DNA of 36,256 nt from Planctomycetota bacterium (GCA_029259725.1 JAJDER010000126.1:1-36256); one strand, 5' to 3'. Positions 16,835 to 27,095 are shown, counted from the stretch's first letter. Program-made: numbers and translations. The notes: generated by a model not told the origin, from the sequence alone.

Positions 16835-18703
16835 ATGCGCCCGGTCCTGCTCGCCCTGTTCGCGCTCGTGCTCTTGCTCCCCGACGCCCACGCCTTCCAG
16901 ATCCGCGGCGAAGACGGTCGCGCCAAGGCCGCGCGGGACTACCCCATGCGCGGCCGCTCGGGTCGCACGCCGGACTCGGCCGACAACGATCCGCGCAAGC
17001 AGGAGCGCGAGTTCGAGGGTGAGGGTGACGGTGCCGACGGCGTCACCACGCGGCCGCGCTCGGCGGTCGGACGCAGGCTCGACCCCAACGGGAGCTGGCA
17101 GCTGTGGTGGGAGCTGCACCGCGATGAGCTGCTCGCCGATGCGTCCCTGATCCCCACCGGCGCGGCCAGTGGCCTCGGGCCACTGAGTGGACGCGGCCGT
17201 CGCGCCGAGCGCTTCCTGGACCGCCCCGCCGGCGCTCCCGACGCGGTGCTCCCGGTGCTGCGGGAGATCCTCGGCTCCGACACCGAGGCCCTCGTGCGCG
17301 CGCGCGCGGTGCTGGCCCTCGGCCGCGTGGCCGGCCCGGTCCCCACCGACGAGGAACTGCTCGCCATCAGCACGCCGCTCGCGGACTCCACGCTGTTGGT
17401 GCAGGAGGCGGCGACGCTGGCGCTCGGCGTGACCGGCGAACCCGACGTGCTGCCCGTGCTCGTGGATCTGCTGCACGACAACGGACCCGGGCGCGCCGTG
17501 GTCGGCGGCGGCAGCGTGCCGTGGACGGTGCGCGCGCGGGCCGCCCTCGCCATCGGCCTGATCGGCACGCCCGAGGCGCTCGAGCCGCTCATGGCCGCGG
17601 TCGCGGAGACCGGCTTGAACCATGAGGTGCGCGGCGCCGCGGTGCTCGGCCTGGCGTTGGTGCAGGGCACGGCCGCCGATCGCGCGTCGCAGTTCCTGGT
17701 GCGCCGGCTGGACGAGGGCGAACCCCAGCGTTCGATCGCCGCCACCATGGCCATCGCCCTGGGCAAGCTCGGTCATCCCATCGCGGTGCCGTTCCTGAAC
17801 GACCTCGCGCGGACCGAGGGGAAGGATCTGCTGCTGCGCCAGTGCGCCACCGTCGCGCTCGGGCGCGCGGCGTCGATGGACGACACCGCCGTCGTGCGGG
17901 GCCTCATGGAGCGGGCCGTGGACGCCGGCGATGAACTCGTGCGCCACGAATCCCTGCTGGCGCTCGGTCGGATCGCGGGCCGGTCCGCGCGACCGGGCGA
18001 CGTCGCCCTGAACCAGGAGCTCCGCCGCACGCTGGTGAAGCAGGTCCAGAAGCCCGACCGCCGCGTGGATCGTCCCTGGGCCTCGCTGGCGCTCGCGCTC
18101 TCCTCACGCGACGACGAGGCCGAACGGCGCGCGGCCATCGAGGTCGTCTCGGCGGCCTTCGAGGACGAGAACGACCCGGTGATCAAGGGCGCCCACGCGC
18201 TGGCGCTGGGTCTGCTCGACGCGCAGGACCGGCGGCGCGACCTGTTGAAGACGTTCCGGAGTACGCGCGACGAGATCCTGAAGGGCTACGTCGCCGCGGC
18301 GTTGGGCCTGCTGTCCGACGCCCAGGCCGAGGGAGCGCTGCTCGTCGATCTCGGGTCGGCTTCGACGTCCGATTCGTATCGCCGGCACCTCGTGCGCGCG
18401 CTGACGCTGATCGCCGCGAAGCGCACCACGCCCGCGCTGTTGGATGTGCTCGGCCGCCACGGCGCCAGCGAGGCGCAGGCGTCGGCCGCCGAGGCGCTGG
18501 GCCGCTTGCGCGACGTGGAGTCGGTGCCGGCGCTGGCCGCGCTGGCGCGCAACCCGGGCACCCCGGCGGTGACGCGCGCGACGGCGACGGCGGCGCTGGG
18601 CCTGATCGCGGAGAAGACGCGCATGCCGTGGTCGGTGCGGGTGGTGCAGGACACGCACCTGCTGGTGGAGCTGGAGACGCCCTGGTTGATGTTGGACCTG
18701 TAG
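16835..18703 (+). CDS. Exported HEAT-repeat protein (622 aa)
   Basis: A protein-interaction scaffold. Residues 1-20 are a signal peptide (VLLALFALVLLLPDAHAF). A charged linker with RGRSGRTPDSADNDPRKQE follows. From about residue 110 to the end there are roughly a dozen HEAT/PBS-lyase-type repeats, each about 35-45 residues, with recurring phrases such as RARAVLALGRVAG, RARAALAIGLIGTPEAL, HEVRGAAVLGLALVQG and ASAAEALGRLRDVESVPAL. No catalytic motif is visible. The start is fixed by a strong GGAGGT ribosome site 7 bases before the ATG at 16835; an open frame extends upstream but overlaps the divergent kinase gene. It converges with the radical SAM gene, with 8 bases between the stops. Confidence 0.88.
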   Translation: MRPVLLALFALVLLLPDAHAFQIRGEDGRAKAARDYPMRGRSGRTPDSADNDPRKQEREFEGEGDGADGVTTRPRSAVGRRLDPNGSWQLWWELHRDELLADASLIPTGAASGLGPLSGRGRRAERFLDRPAGAPDAVLPVLREILGSDTEALVRARAVLALGRVAGPVPTDEELLAISTPLADSTLLVQEAATLALGVTGEPDVLPVLVDLLHDNGPGRAVVGGGSVPWTVRARAALAIGLIGTPEALEPLMAAVAETGLNHEVRGAAVLGLALVQGTAADRASQFLVRRLDEGEPQRSIAATMAIALGKLGHPIAVPFLNDLARTEGKDLLLRQCATVALGRAASMDDTAVVRGLMERAVDAGDELVRHESLLALGRIAGRSARPGDVALNQELRRTLVKQVQKPDRRVDRPWASLALALSSRDDEAERRAAIEVVSAAFEDENDPVIKGAHALALGLLDAQDRRRDLLKTFRSTRDEILKGYVAAALGLLSDAQAEGALLVDLGSASTSDSYRRHLVRALTLIAAKRTTPALLDVLGRHGASEAQASAAEALGRLRDVESVPALAALARNPGTPAVTRATATAALGLIAEKTRMPWSVRVVQDTHLLVELETPWLMLDL

Positions 18704-18711
18704 GGGGCCGC

Positions 18712-19851
18712 TCAGCCCCGCCCCCCACCCAACTGCCCGCACGCCGCCATCACCCGGTCCCCCTTCGTCACCCTTCTCCGCACCGCCACCCCCGCCTCGC
18801 GCAACCACCCCACAAAGCGCGCCACCTCCTCTTCGCTCGGCCGCCGCGCCACCGGCGCGCTCCCCGGGTTGTACGGGATCAGGTGTACCCACACGCGTCC
18901 GAGCGGCGCGCAGAACTCCGCGATGCCCCGCGCGTCCGCGCGCGTGTCGTTGATCCCGGGCAGCAGGCACCAGTGCACGCCGAGCGCGAGGTTCTTGCGC
19001 TGCCGGTAGTCGACCAGCGCGCGCTGCACCTCCGCCAGCGGCCAGCGCTTCGCGATGGGCATGAGCTCGGCGCGCTGCGCATCGTTCGAGGCGTTCAAGC
19101 TCAGCGACAGGTTCAACCGCTTCCAGCCCAGCGACGCCAGCCTCCGGATCCCGTCCACGTGGCCCACGGTGCAGACCGTCAGCCGGTCGCGCGCGAAGGC
19201 CAACCCGCGGCGGTCGGTGAGCACGGCCAGCGCGTCGAGGAGCGCGTCGGCATTGTCGAGCGGCTCGCCCATGCCCTGGAACACGATCGTGCGCGGCCGC
19301 CAGCCGAGCCGCGCCCGCACGGCCACGACCTGACCGACGATCTCGTGCACGCCCAGGTTGCGACGCAGACCGCCCAGCCCGGTCTCGCAGAAGGTGCAGC
19401 CGCGCGCGCAGCCCACCTGGCTCGACACGCACAGCGCCTCGCGCCCGCGCCCCATGGGCAACCGCACGCACTCGACCGTCTCGCCGTCGGCGAGGCGCAG
19501 CACGACCTTGATCACGCCGGGCACCGTGGCCCGCTCGCCCGTCGAGTCGCCCGCCCTCTCGCCCGTCGAGTCACCCGCAGCGTCGGCCGCCCACTCGCCC
19601 GCCGTGCCTCCGACCGTTTCCACCAGTTCCGGCAGCGTCAACGCGAACGCGTCCCGCCACGCTCCCACCGCCCGCGGGCCCAGCGCCTCCTGCTCCGGCG
19701 CGAACACGCCCTGCCGCGCGGCACGGCCCACGATCGCCGCCGCGGCGCCGGCTCCACGCGGACACTGCCGCCGCGCGACTTCGGCGATCGCCGTCGAGGG
19801 CCGCGACAGCAACTCGATGCGCGCTGCGGGTGCGCCCATGGCGACTCGCAC
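18712..19851 (-). CDS. RlmN/Cfr-family radical SAM RNA methyltransferase
   Basis: A 379-residue enzyme of the family that methylates C2 or C8 of an adenosine in 23S rRNA (A2503) and, for RlmN, tRNA. The full set of catalytic cysteines is present: the radical SAM cluster C148-x3-C152-x2-C155 (GCARGCTFCETG), the resolving cysteine C141 in ALCVSSQVG, and the methyl-carrying cysteine C371 in AACGQL. Other family phrases are TIVFQGMGEPLDNADAL and LNLSLSLNASNDAQR. It differs from standard RlmN in the GDRVM before AACGQL and in a duplicated 8-residue linker at about 93-108 (see separate feature). GTG at 19851 lies 6 bases after the FUN14-gene stop; ATG at 19839 is an alternative. A housekeeping rlmN elsewhere would make this a paralogue. 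Confidence 0.88.
   Translation of the reverse strand: MRVAMGAPAARIELLSRPSTAIAEVARRQCPRGAGAAAAIVGRAARQGVFAPEQEALGPRAVGAWRDAFALTLPELVETVGGTAGEWAADAAGDSTGERAGDSTGERATVPGVIKVVLRLADGETVECVRLPMGRGREALCVSSQVGCARGCTFCETGLGGLRRNLGVHEIVGQVVAVRARLGWRPRTIVFQGMGEPLDNADALLDALAVLTDRRGLAFARDRLTVCTVGHVDGIRRLASLGWKRLNLSLSLNASNDAQRAELMPIAKRWPLAEVQRALVDYRQRKNLALGVHWCLLPGINDTRADARGIAEFCAPLGRVWVHLIPYNPGSAPVARRPSEEEVARFVGWLREAGVAVRRRVTKGDRVMAACGQLGGGRG
19534..19581 (-). repeat. 24-bp tandem duplication inside the RlmN-family gene
   Basis: Two consecutive 24-base units, near identical, encode GDSTGERA twice. They lie in the linker between the N-terminal domain and the radical SAM barrel, where length change should be tolerated. 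The duplication is in frame. Confidence 0.8.
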
Positions 19852-19857
19852 GGGATG

Positions 19858-20337
19858 CTACCCCTTCCGGAAACCCAGCGCGAAGCCCACCATCAGCGCG
19901 CCCGCCGACGGCAGCTTGTGCTTGAGGACCTCCTGCCAGGTCTCGCCCTCCTGCACGTTGAGGATCACGCCGTTGACCACGTCGAGGGCCTTGCTCCAGT
20001 CGACCGTCGCGATCTCCAGGTAGGCCAGGCCCTGCACGGCGAGGAACAGGATCGCGGCGAAGATCAGCAGCAGCTTCAGGACCTTGCGGCCGAGGTAGCC
20101 CACGCCGAAACCGATCAGCGCGAAGAAGCTGCCCTCGGTCAGGTAGGGCAGCGCCTCGGCCAGCGCGTCACCGCTCGGGGTGCCGGCCGCGGAGGCGGAC
20201 TCGCTCAGCCCGGACACCAGGCCGCTCGCCCCCGTCGGCGGCCCGCTGCCGCCGCCCTCGGAGAGCATCGCCCGCGCGCCGGCCGAACCCGCGGCCAGGA
20301 CGACGAGCACGACGAACACCACGGCCTTGAAGGACAC
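19858..20337 (-). CDS. FUN14-domain small membrane protein (159 aa)
   Basis: The C-terminal ~100 residues match the FUN14 family: LTEGSFFALIGFGVGYLGRKVLKLLLIFAAI, here interrupted for length as EGSFFALIGFGVGYLGR plus LKLLLIFAAILFLAVQGLAYL, then GALMVGFALGFRKG at the end. The family is known as a mitochondrial outer-membrane protein in eukaryotes and is widespread but uncharacterised in bacteria. Three hydrophobic stretches are visible: an N-terminal one (AVVFVVLVVLAAGSAGA) that could be a signal or anchor, the central helix pair and the last helix. Between them is a Gly/Ser/Ala linker of about 35 residues. I chose GTG at 20337 because GAGGTG lies 4 bases upstream; ATG at 20409 would add 24 basic residues and overlap nothing. 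It lies between metG and the RlmN-family gene. Confidence 0.8.
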   Translation of the reverse strand: MSFKAVVFVVLVVLAAGSAGARAMLSEGGGSGPPTGASGLVSGLSESASAAGTPSGDALAEALPYLTEGSFFALIGFGVGYLGRKVLKLLLIFAAILFLAVQGLAYLEIATVDWSKALDVVNGVILNVQEGETWQEVLKHKLPSAGALMVGFALGFRKG

Positions 20338-20428
20338 CTTGCACCTCGTGAGGGGAACCTCTGCGACACCGGAGCGGGCCACCACGGGCCACCGTCGCCG
20401 AGGGGTCATCGTACCGCTCTGCCCGGCC

Positions 20429-21973
20429 CTACTCCTCGACGAAGCGCGGGAACACGCCCTCGGGCTTGTCGAGCGGCGTGCCGCCCGGGATCGCGCCGCC
20501 CTCGCCGAGCGCGCCGAAGTCGCGCGCGTCCGGGCCGCGGCCCATCTGGTCCAGCATCCTGGCCGCGCTGCCCGGGCACCAGGGCTGCAACAGGATCGCC
20601 ACGTGGCGCACGACCTCGGCCAGCACCGCGAGCACCGTGGCCATGCGCGCGGTGTCGGTCTTCTTGAGCTGCCACGGCGCTTGCGCATCGACGTAGCGGT
20701 TGGCGTGCCCGACCAGCTCGAGCAACCGGGCCAGGGCGCCGGTGATGTCCTGTCGGTCGAGCAGCGGGCGCATCACGTCCACCAGGCCGTGGGTCAGCGC
20801 CAGCAGGGCGCGGTCCTCGTCGGTGAACTCGCCCGGGCCGGGGAACACGCCGTCGCAGTTCTTGTGGATCATCGACAATACGCGCTGGCACAGGTTGCCG
20901 ATGTCGTTGGCCAGCTCGCCGTTCAGGCGTCCGACCAGCGCGCGAGGGCTGAAGTCCCCGTCCTTTCCGAACGGCACCTCGCGGAACAGGAAGTAGCGCA
21001 CCGCGTCGACGCCATAGGTCTCGACCAGCGCCACCGGGTCGATCACGTTGCCGAGGCTCTTGGAGATCTTCTGGCCCTCGTTGGTCCACCACCCGTGCGC
21101 GAAGATGCGCCGCGGCGGCGCCAGTCCGGCGGCCAGCAGGAACGCCGGCCAGTACACCGCGTGGAAGCGCAGGATGTCCTTGCCGACCATGTGCACGTCG
21201 GCGGGCCAGAACTCCCGGTAGAGCTCGGCCTCGGTGTCGGGGAACCCGCAGGCGGTGATGTAGTTGGTCAGCGCGTCGAGCCAGACGTACATGATGTGGC
21301 TGTCGTCGCCGGGGACGGAGATGCCCCAGCGGAAGCTCGTGCGCGAGATGGACAGGTCGCGCAGGCCGCCCTCGACGAACGACACCACCTCGTTGCGCCG
21401 TGTCTCGGGCAGGATCATGTCCGGGTGCCGCTCGTAGAGCTCGAGCAGCGGCTCGGCGAACGCGGAGAGCTTGAAGAAGTAGCTGGGCTCCTCGGTCCAC
21501 TCCACCGGCGCGCCGGTGGGCGCCAGCCTGCTTCCGTCGGGACCCTCGGTGAGTTCGTCCTCGGTGTAGAAGGCCTCGTCGCGCACGGCGTACCAGCCGG
21601 CGTAGCTGCCCTGGGTGATCCAGCCGTTGTCGGCGATGGCCGTCCACAGCGCCTGGGCCGCCTCGACGTGCCGCGGCTCGGTGGTGCGGATGAACTGGTC
21701 GTTGCTGCAGTCGAGCAGCGTGGTCAGCTCGCGGAACGACGCGGAGACCTGGTCACAGAAGGTCTGCGGATCCACTCCCGCCGCCTCCGCCGACTTCTCG
21801 ACCTTCTGCCCGTGCTCGTCGGTGCCGGTCAGGAACAGGACGCGCCGGCCATCCAGTCGCGCGAACCGGGCCAGGACGTCGCAGGCCAGCGTCGTGTAGG
21901 CGTGACCGATGTGCGGCCGGTCGTTGACGTAGTAGATCGGCGTGGTGACGTAGAAGGGCGGGCGCGCGGTCAT
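20429..21973 (-). CDS. metG: Methionyl-tRNA synthetase, short zinc-less form
   Basis: Class I aminoacyl-tRNA synthetase that charges tRNA-Met, 514 residues. The HIGH signature is H21-I-G-H24 in RPHIGHAYTT, and the KMSKS loop is KISKS in EGQKISKSLGNVIDP. TGTDEHGQKVEKSA and ADVHMVGKDILRFHAVYWPA are further family blocks. The connective-peptide region reads QGSYAGWYAVRDEAFY without the paired CxxC zinc knuckles, and there is no C-terminal tRNA-binding extension; this is the short form also found in mitochondria and many bacteria. The ATG at 21973 begins MTARPPFYVTTPIYY, the normal N-terminus, without an evident ribosome site. It follows icmF by 144 bases and precedes the FUN14 gene by 91 bases on the same strand. 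No T-box or other leader element was seen. Confidence 0.95.
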   Translation of the reverse strand: MTARPPFYVTTPIYYVNDRPHIGHAYTTLACDVLARFARLDGRRVLFLTGTDEHGQKVEKSAEAAGVDPQTFCDQVSASFRELTTLLDCSNDQFIRTTEPRHVEAAQALWTAIADNGWITQGSYAGWYAVRDEAFYTEDELTEGPDGSRLAPTGAPVEWTEEPSYFFKLSAFAEPLLELYERHPDMILPETRRNEVVSFVEGGLRDLSISRTSFRWGISVPGDDSHIMYVWLDALTNYITACGFPDTEAELYREFWPADVHMVGKDILRFHAVYWPAFLLAAGLAPPRRIFAHGWWTNEGQKISKSLGNVIDPVALVETYGVDAVRYFLFREVPFGKDGDFSPRALVGRLNGELANDIGNLCQRVLSMIHKNCDGVFPGPGEFTDEDRALLALTHGLVDVMRPLLDRQDITGALARLLELVGHANRYVDAQAPWQLKKTDTARMATVLAVLAEVVRHVAILLQPWCPGSAARMLDQMGRGPDARDFGALGEGGAIPGGTPLDKPEGVFPRFVEE

Positions 21974-22117
21974 GGGCCGGACGGTACCCCTGACCGCCGG
22001 GCCGATCAAACGTCCGCGAGCGGCCCCGTGAAGCTGGCCTGCATCGCCGACGATGACTGCGTGTTCCCGAGGTTGGTGGGCACACCTGGACTCCGGGTCT
22101 GGCGCGCCGCCGCACAC

Positions 22118-25100
22118 TCACATGTTGCGGCGGTACTGCCCCCCGACCTCATAGAGCGCCTTGCTGATCTGCCCCAGGGTGGCGACCTTGGTGGCCTCGA
22201 GCAGGCCCTCGAAGACGTTGCCGCCCTCGGTGGCCGTGCGCTGCAATCGGGCCAGGGCCTCGGGCGCACGCTCGGCGTTGCGCGCGACGAAGGCGTTGCG
22301 CGAGCCGATGGCGAAGGCCTTCTCCTCGGTGGTCGAGCGGATCACCTCGTCGGGGATCACCGTCGGCGAGCCCTGCGGATCCAGGAAGGTGTTCACGCCG
22401 ACGATCGGCAGCCGGCCGTCGTGCTTGAGCGACTCGTAGTAGAGCGACTCCTCCTGGATCTTGCTGCGCTGGTACATGCGCTCCATGGCGCCCAGCACGC
22501 CGCCCCGCTCCGACAGGCTGCGAAACTCGGTCAGCACGGCCTGCTCCACCAGCTCGGTGAGCTCCTCGATGACGAAGGCACCCTGCAACGGGTTCTCGTT
22601 CTTCGAGAGTCCCAGCTCCTTGTTGATGATCAGCTGGATCGCCATGGCGCGGCGCACGCTCTCTTCGGTGGGCGTGGTGATGGCCTCGTCGTAGGCGTTG
22701 GTGTGCAGGCTGTTGCAGTTGTCGGAGATCGCGTAGAGCGCCTGCAGCGTGGTGCGGATGTCGTTGAAGCCGATCTCCTGCGCGTGCAGCGACCGGCCCG
22801 AGGTCTGGATGTGGTACTTGAGCTTCTGGCTGCGCTCGTTCGCGCCGTACTTGAGGCGCATGGCCCGCGCCCAGATGCGCCGCGCCACCCGGCCGATGAC
22901 CGCGTACTCCGGATCGAGCCCGTTGCTGAAGAAGAACGACAGGTTGGGCGCGAAGTCGTCGACGGCCATGCCGCGCGAGAGGTAGTACTCCACGAAGGTG
23001 AACCCGTTGGCCAGGGTGAAGGCGACCTGGCTGATCGGGTTCGCCCCGGCCTCGGCGATGTGGTAGCCGCTGATCGACACCGAGTAGAAGTTGCGCACCT
23101 TGCGGGTGATGAACGACTCCTGGATGTCGCCCATCATGCGCAGCGCGAACTCGGTGCTGAAGATGCAGGTGTTCTGGGCCTGGTCCTCCTTGAGGATGTC
23201 CGCCTGCACCGTGCCGCGCACCTGGGTCATGACCTCGGCGGCGATGCCGTCGTAGGTCTCCCGCGGCAGCACCTCGTCGCCGCTCACGCCCAGCAGCAGC
23301 AGCCCCAGGCCGTCGTGGCCCGGCGGCAGCTCGCCGCGGTAGCGCGGGCGTTCGGCGCCGCGCTGCTCGTAGAGCCGGTCGATCTTGCGCTCGACCTCGT
23401 CCACCAGGCCGTGCTCGCGGATGTGCTTCTCGCAGCCCTGGTCGATGGCCGCGTTCATGTAGAAGCCCAGCAGCATGGGCGCGGGGCCGTTGATGGTCAT
23501 CGAGACCGAGGTGGCCGGCGCCGTGAGATCGAAACCCGAGTAGAGCTTCTTGGCGTCGTCCACGGTGCAGATCGACACGCCCGAGTTGCCCACCTTGCCG
23601 TAGATGTCGGGGCGCTCGTCGGGGTCCTCGCCGTAGAGCGTGACCGAATCGAAGGCCGTCGACAGGCGCTTGGCCGGCATGCCCGCCGACACGTAGTGGA
23701 AGCGACGGTTGGTGCGCTCGGCGCCCCCCTCTCCGGCGAACATCCGCGCCGGGTCCTCGCCCTCGCGCTTGAGCGGGAACACTCCGGCGGTGTACGGGAA
23801 GTGCCCCGGCGCGTTCTCGGTCAGCAGCCAGCGCAGCACGTCGCCCCAGTCCTCGTAGCGCGGCAGGCAGACCTTGGGGATCTGCAGGTGGCTGAGCGAC
23901 TCGGAGAGCAGATCCTGCTCGATGACCTTGCCGCGCACCTCGAAGCGGTACTTGCTCGCGCGATAGCGGCGCGTCATCGCCGGCCACTCTTCCAGCAACC
24001 GGCGGCACTCACCGTCGAGCGAGCGCTCCAGCTCCTGGTACATGTCGACCAGGTCGCGCACGGCGTCGGACTCGTCCTTGACGTGCTCGACCACGCGCAC
24101 GCTGTCGCCGTCGCCGGAGATCTGCAGGGTCTTGCGCCCCACCTCGCCGCGCAGGGCCTCGATCGCGCCGGCCATGCGGTACATGCGGCGTGCGATGGCG
24201 GACTGCTCGTCGACGAACTTCGCGGCCGCCTCGCAGGTCTCCACGATCTCGGCCAGGTAGCGGCTGCGCTCGGGTGGGATCACCTGGGTCTTGGCGCTCG
24301 CGGCGTCGTCGGTCTCCAGCGCGCTGGCCAGGTCCGCGCCGGTGCGCCGCACCAGGGTGTCCATCAGCTGCCGGTACAGCCGGCTCGTGCCCGGGTCCTG
24401 GAACTGGCTCGCGATCGTGCCGTGGATCGGCAGGTCCCGGTCGTCGCCCTCGAACTGCACGTGGTTGCGCCGGTACTGCTTGCGCACGTCACGCAACGCG
24501 TCCAGCGACCCGCGCTTGTCGAACTTGTTGATCGCGATCACGTCGGCGAAGTCGAGCATGTCGATCTTCTCGAGCTGCGTGGCCGCGCCGTACTCGGCGG
24601 TCATCACGTAGAGCGACACGTCGCTGTGCTCGGTGATCTCGGTGTCGGACTGGCCGATCCCGCTGGTCTCGACGATGATCAGGTCGTAGCCGGCGACCTT
24701 GCAGATATCGATCGACTCCTGGACGTGGCGCGACAGCGCCAGGTTGCTCTGGCGCGTGGCCAGGCTGCGCATGTAGACGCGGCTCGAATCGATCGCGTTC
24801 ATGCGGATGCGGTCGCCGAGCAGGGCCCCACCGGTCTTGCGCTTGGACGGGTCCACCGAGATCACGGCCACCGTGCGCTCGGGGAAGTCGGCCAGGAAGC
24901 GGCGCACCAGCTCGTCCACCAGCGAGGACTTGCCGGAGCCGCCCGGGCCGGTGATGCCCAGCACGGGCACCGTGCGATCGCCGAGGGCATCCCGCAGCGA
25001 CGCGCGCAGTGCGTCCGAGACCTCGGGGTGGTTCTCGGCGCTGGAGATCAGCCCCGCCACCTCGCCCGGGACGCGCGCGGGCAAGCGCGTGACCTGCCCG

Positions 25101-25543
25101 TTGACCGACGCGCTGCCCTTGGGGAAGTCGCAGATGCGCAGGACGTCGTCGATCATGCCCTGCAGCCCGAGGCGACGCCCGTCGTCGGGCGTGTAGATGC
25201 GGTCGATGCCGTAGGCCTGCAGCTCGGCGACCTCGGTGGGCAGGATCGTGCCGCCGCCGCCGCCCACGATGCGCACGTCCGCGCCGCGCTCCTCGAGCAG
25301 GTCGTGCATGTACTTGAGGAACTCGACGTGGCCGCCCTGGTAGCTGGTCAGCGCGATGCCCTGGGCGTCCTCCTGGATCGCGCAGTCCACGATCTCGCGC
25401 ACCGAGCGGTTGTGCCCGAGGTGGATGACCTCCGCACCGCCGGCCTGGAGCAGCCGACGCATGAGGTTGATGGCCGCGTCGTGCCCGTCGAAGAGCGACG
25501 CCGCGGTGACGATGCGGATCGGGTTCGTCGGGCGGTACGGCAT
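22118..25543 (-). CDS. icmF: Fused isobutyryl-CoA mutase (B12-binding + MeaI GTPase + mutase)
   Basis: Adenosylcobalamin enzyme that interconverts isobutyryl-CoA and n-butyryl-CoA, in 1141 residues (IcmF proteins are about 1100). The order is diagnostic: an N-terminal B12-binding domain (about 8-140) with the cobalt-ligating H21 in FDGHDAAIN and the SYQGGH and GGGGGTI loops; a MeaI-like G-protein chaperone (about 180-420) with P-loop GPGGSGKSS at 199-207, [28 protein letters not shown] and the guanine motif INKFDKRGS; then a linker and the substrate-binding TIM-barrel (about 560-1141) with [35 protein letters not shown] and [13 protein letters not shown]. Methylmalonyl-CoA mutase is ruled out by the fused order. 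The related isovaleryl/pivalyl-CoA mutases remain possible because active-site substitutions decide the substrate. The ATG at 25543 gives [19 protein letters not shown] lies upstream. First gene of the leftward run with metG. Confidence 0.95.
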   Translation of the reverse strand: MPYRPTNPIRIVTAASLFDGHDAAINLMRRLLQAGGAEVIHLGHNRSVREIVDCAIQEDAQGIALTSYQGGHVEFLKYMHDLLEERGADVRIVGGGGGTILPTEVAELQAYGIDRIYTPDDGRRLGLQGMIDDVLRICDFPKGSASVNGQVTRLPARVPGEVAGLISSAENHPEVSDALRASLRDALGDRTVPVLGITGPGGSGKSSLVDELVRRFLADFPERTVAVISVDPSKRKTGGALLGDRIRMNAIDSSRVYMRSLATRQSNLALSRHVQESIDICKVAGYDLIIVETSGIGQSDTEITEHSDVSLYVMTAEYGAATQLEKIDMLDFADVIAINKFDKRGSLDALRDVRKQYRRNHVQFEGDDRDLPIHGTIASQFQDPGTSRLYRQLMDTLVRRTGADLASALETDDAASAKTQVIPPERSRYLAEIVETCEAAAKFVDEQSAIARRMYRMAGAIEALRGEVGRKTLQISGDGDSVRVVEHVKDESDAVRDLVDMYQELERSLDGECRRLLEEWPAMTRRYRASKYRFEVRGKVIEQDLLSESLSHLQIPKVCLPRYEDWGDVLRWLLTENAPGHFPYTAGVFPLKREGEDPARMFAGEGGAERTNRRFHYVSAGMPAKRLSTAFDSVTLYGEDPDERPDIYGKVGNSGVSICTVDDAKKLYSGFDLTAPATSVSMTINGPAPMLLGFYMNAAIDQGCEKHIREHGLVDEVERKIDRLYEQRGAERPRYRGELPPGHDGLGLLLLGVSGDEVLPRETYDGIAAEVMTQVRGTVQADILKEDQAQNTCIFSTEFALRMMGDIQESFITRKVRNFYSVSISGYHIAEAGANPISQVAFTLANGFTFVEYYLSRGMAVDDFAPNLSFFFSNGLDPEYAVIGRVARRIWARAMRLKYGANERSQKLKYHIQTSGRSLHAQEIGFNDIRTTLQALYAISDNCNSLHTNAYDEAITTPTEESVRRAMAIQLIINKELGLSKNENPLQGAFVIEELTELVEQAVLTEFRSLSERGGVLGAMERMYQRSKIQEESLYYESLKHDGRLPIVGVNTFLDPQGSPTVIPDEVIRSTTEEKAFAIGSRNAFVARNAERAPEALARLQRTATEGGNVFEGLLEATKVATLGQISKALYEVGGQYRRNM

Positions 25544-25823
25544 GGAGGCTCTCGCGGGGGCGGGTCGCGACGACACGCCGGAAGGCCGCGTCGCCATCCC
25601 GGATGATACCGGATCCGCGCGCGTCTCCGGCCCCCGGAGACCTCCGTGAACCTCACCGCGAAAGCGCCCGCCCGCGTCACATCCCGAACGGAATCGACAC
25701 GACCCGCAAGTGGGATCGCGGGCTTCGACGGCCTCCGTGCAACGGACCTGCCGGGCCCGGACGCGTGCTACGCTCGACCCGCGAACCTGGGCCGTGCAAC
25801 GGGCCACGCCCGCGGAGATACCC

Positions 25824-27068
25824 ATGCCGTCTTCCCACCGACCGACCGCTCCCGCCTCCCGCGCCTTCGGCGTGCTGGCGTCGTGCGCCCTGGCCCTCTC
25901 CCTCTCGCCCGTCTCCGCGCAGGACGACGTCCTGACCGCGGCCTGGGGCAACGACGGCGTGTTCCAGTTCGACCCGGACGGCACGCTCATCACGCAGCTC
26001 GTGACCACCGGCAGCGGCACGCTCGACGGCGGCCACGAGCTGACCATCGGCCCCGAGGGCGACCTCTACGTCACGTCCTTCGAGAACGACAAGGTGCTGC
26101 GCTACGACGGCGTCACCGGCGCCTTCGTGGGCGAGTTCGTGACGGCCGGCGCCGGCGGCCTCGACGGCCCGGTGCACTGCGTCTTCGGCCCCGACAAGGA
26201 CCTCTACGTCGCCAGCTTCAACAACGGCGGCGTGCTGCGCTACGACGGGACGACGGGCGCGTACCTCGACGACTTCATCGCCCCCCTGTCGATCCCGTCC
26301 TTCTTCTCCGAGTACCTGGCCTTCGGCCCGAACGGCAACCTGTTCGTGTCCGCCGGCCCGGTCCTCAGCAGCATCGTCGAGTTCGAAGGGGAGACCGGCG
26401 CGCTCCTGGGCGCCTTCGTGGACCCGGGCAGCGGGGGCCTCACCGACGGCCACGCGTTCACCTTCGGTCCCGACGGGCGCCTGTACGTGTCGTCCTTCGG
26501 GTCCGCCGAGGTCATGCGCTACCACGGCACGACCGGCGCGTTCCTCGGTGTCTTCGTGGCGGCCGGGTCCGGCGGCCTCGACGCGCCGCACGGGATCCGC
26601 TTCGGTCCCGATCAGGAACTCTACGTCTCGTCGTGGGAGACCGATCAGGTCCTGCGCTACGACGGCAAGACGGGCGCGTTCATCGACGTGTTCGTGGCGG
26701 CCGGCGTCGGCGGCATCAACAAGCCGCAGGGCGTGGTCTTCCGACCGGGACAGCAGCTGCAGTTCTACGGGCCCAATCCCGGGCTGATCAACGTGGTGAA
26801 CACCTGGGAGGCCAAGCAGGTCACGCCCGGCAACATCGTCACCATGGTCTTCGGGCTCGCGCCGATCTTCGTGAAGATCAAGGCCTGCCCCGGAACCTCG
26901 CTGCAGACGCTTCCGATCGTGACCCTGGGCATCCCCGCCGACGGCACGGGGACAGCGACCCTGCCGGCCCTGATCCCGGCCGTGACGCTGGGCGTGACGC
27001 TCTACAGCCAGGCCATCGACATCACCGACTGCCGGTCGTCGACGGTCACCAAGGTCACCTTCCAGTAG
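25824..27068 (+). CDS. Secreted NHL-like beta-propeller with C-terminal beta tail (paralogue 1)
   Basis: A 414-residue exported protein. Residues 1-32 are a signal peptide ([19 protein letters not shown]). Residues about 35-310 hold six propeller repeats of about 46 residues, each of the form FGPDGxLYVxSFxxxxVLRYDGxTGAFLxxFVxxGxGGL, as in NHL/SMP-30-type propellers. Residues about 315-414 are a separate tail ([43 protein letters not shown]) with two cysteines that are conserved in the paralogue at 32196. No active-site residues of a lactonase are evident, so binding or scaffolding is more likely than catalysis. The ATG at 25824 has GGAG 7 bases upstream. The gene starts a six-gene block of secreted proteins. 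Confidence 0.9.
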   Translation: MPSSHRPTAPASRAFGVLASCALALSLSPVSAQDDVLTAAWGNDGVFQFDPDGTLITQLVTTGSGTLDGGHELTIGPEGDLYVTSFENDKVLRYDGVTGAFVGEFVTAGAGGLDGPVHCVFGPDKDLYVASFNNGGVLRYDGTTGAYLDDFIAPLSIPSFFSEYLAFGPNGNLFVSAGPVLSSIVEFEGETGALLGAFVDPGSGGLTDGHAFTFGPDGRLYVSSFGSAEVMRYHGTTGAFLGVFVAAGSGGLDAPHGIRFGPDQELYVSSWETDQVLRYDGKTGAFIDVFVAAGVGGINKPQGVVFRPGQQLQFYGPNPGLINVVNTWEAKQVTPGNIVTMVFGLAPIFVKIKACPGTSLQTLPIVTLGIPADGTGTATLPALIPAVTLGVTLYSQAIDITDCRSSTVTKVTFQ

Positions 27069-27074
27069 CGGTTC

Positions 27075-27095
27075 GCGGCGTTAGGAACCCGCCGC
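27075..27095 (+). terminator. Hairpin after propeller gene 1
   Basis: GCGGCG at 27075-27080 pairs with CGCCGC at 27090-27095, and the loop can extend the stem by GTT/AAC with one bulged base. It starts 6 bases past the stop codon. There is no T-run, which is common for terminators in high-GC genomes. Confidence 0.5.

Noticed and set aside
21974..22117. T-box or tRNA-like leader ahead of metG
   Set aside because: The 144-base gap shows no specifier-loop pattern or tRNA-like fold that I can support.
20180..25606. An 1808-codon open frame on the + strand opposite metG and icmF
   Set aside because: It spans two recognised genes on the other strand and has the low-complexity composition of an antisense shadow.
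25544..25823. Cobalamin riboswitch upstream of icmF
   Set aside because: I looked for a B12-box-like segment and found none; icmF uses B12 as cofactor but need not be controlled by it.
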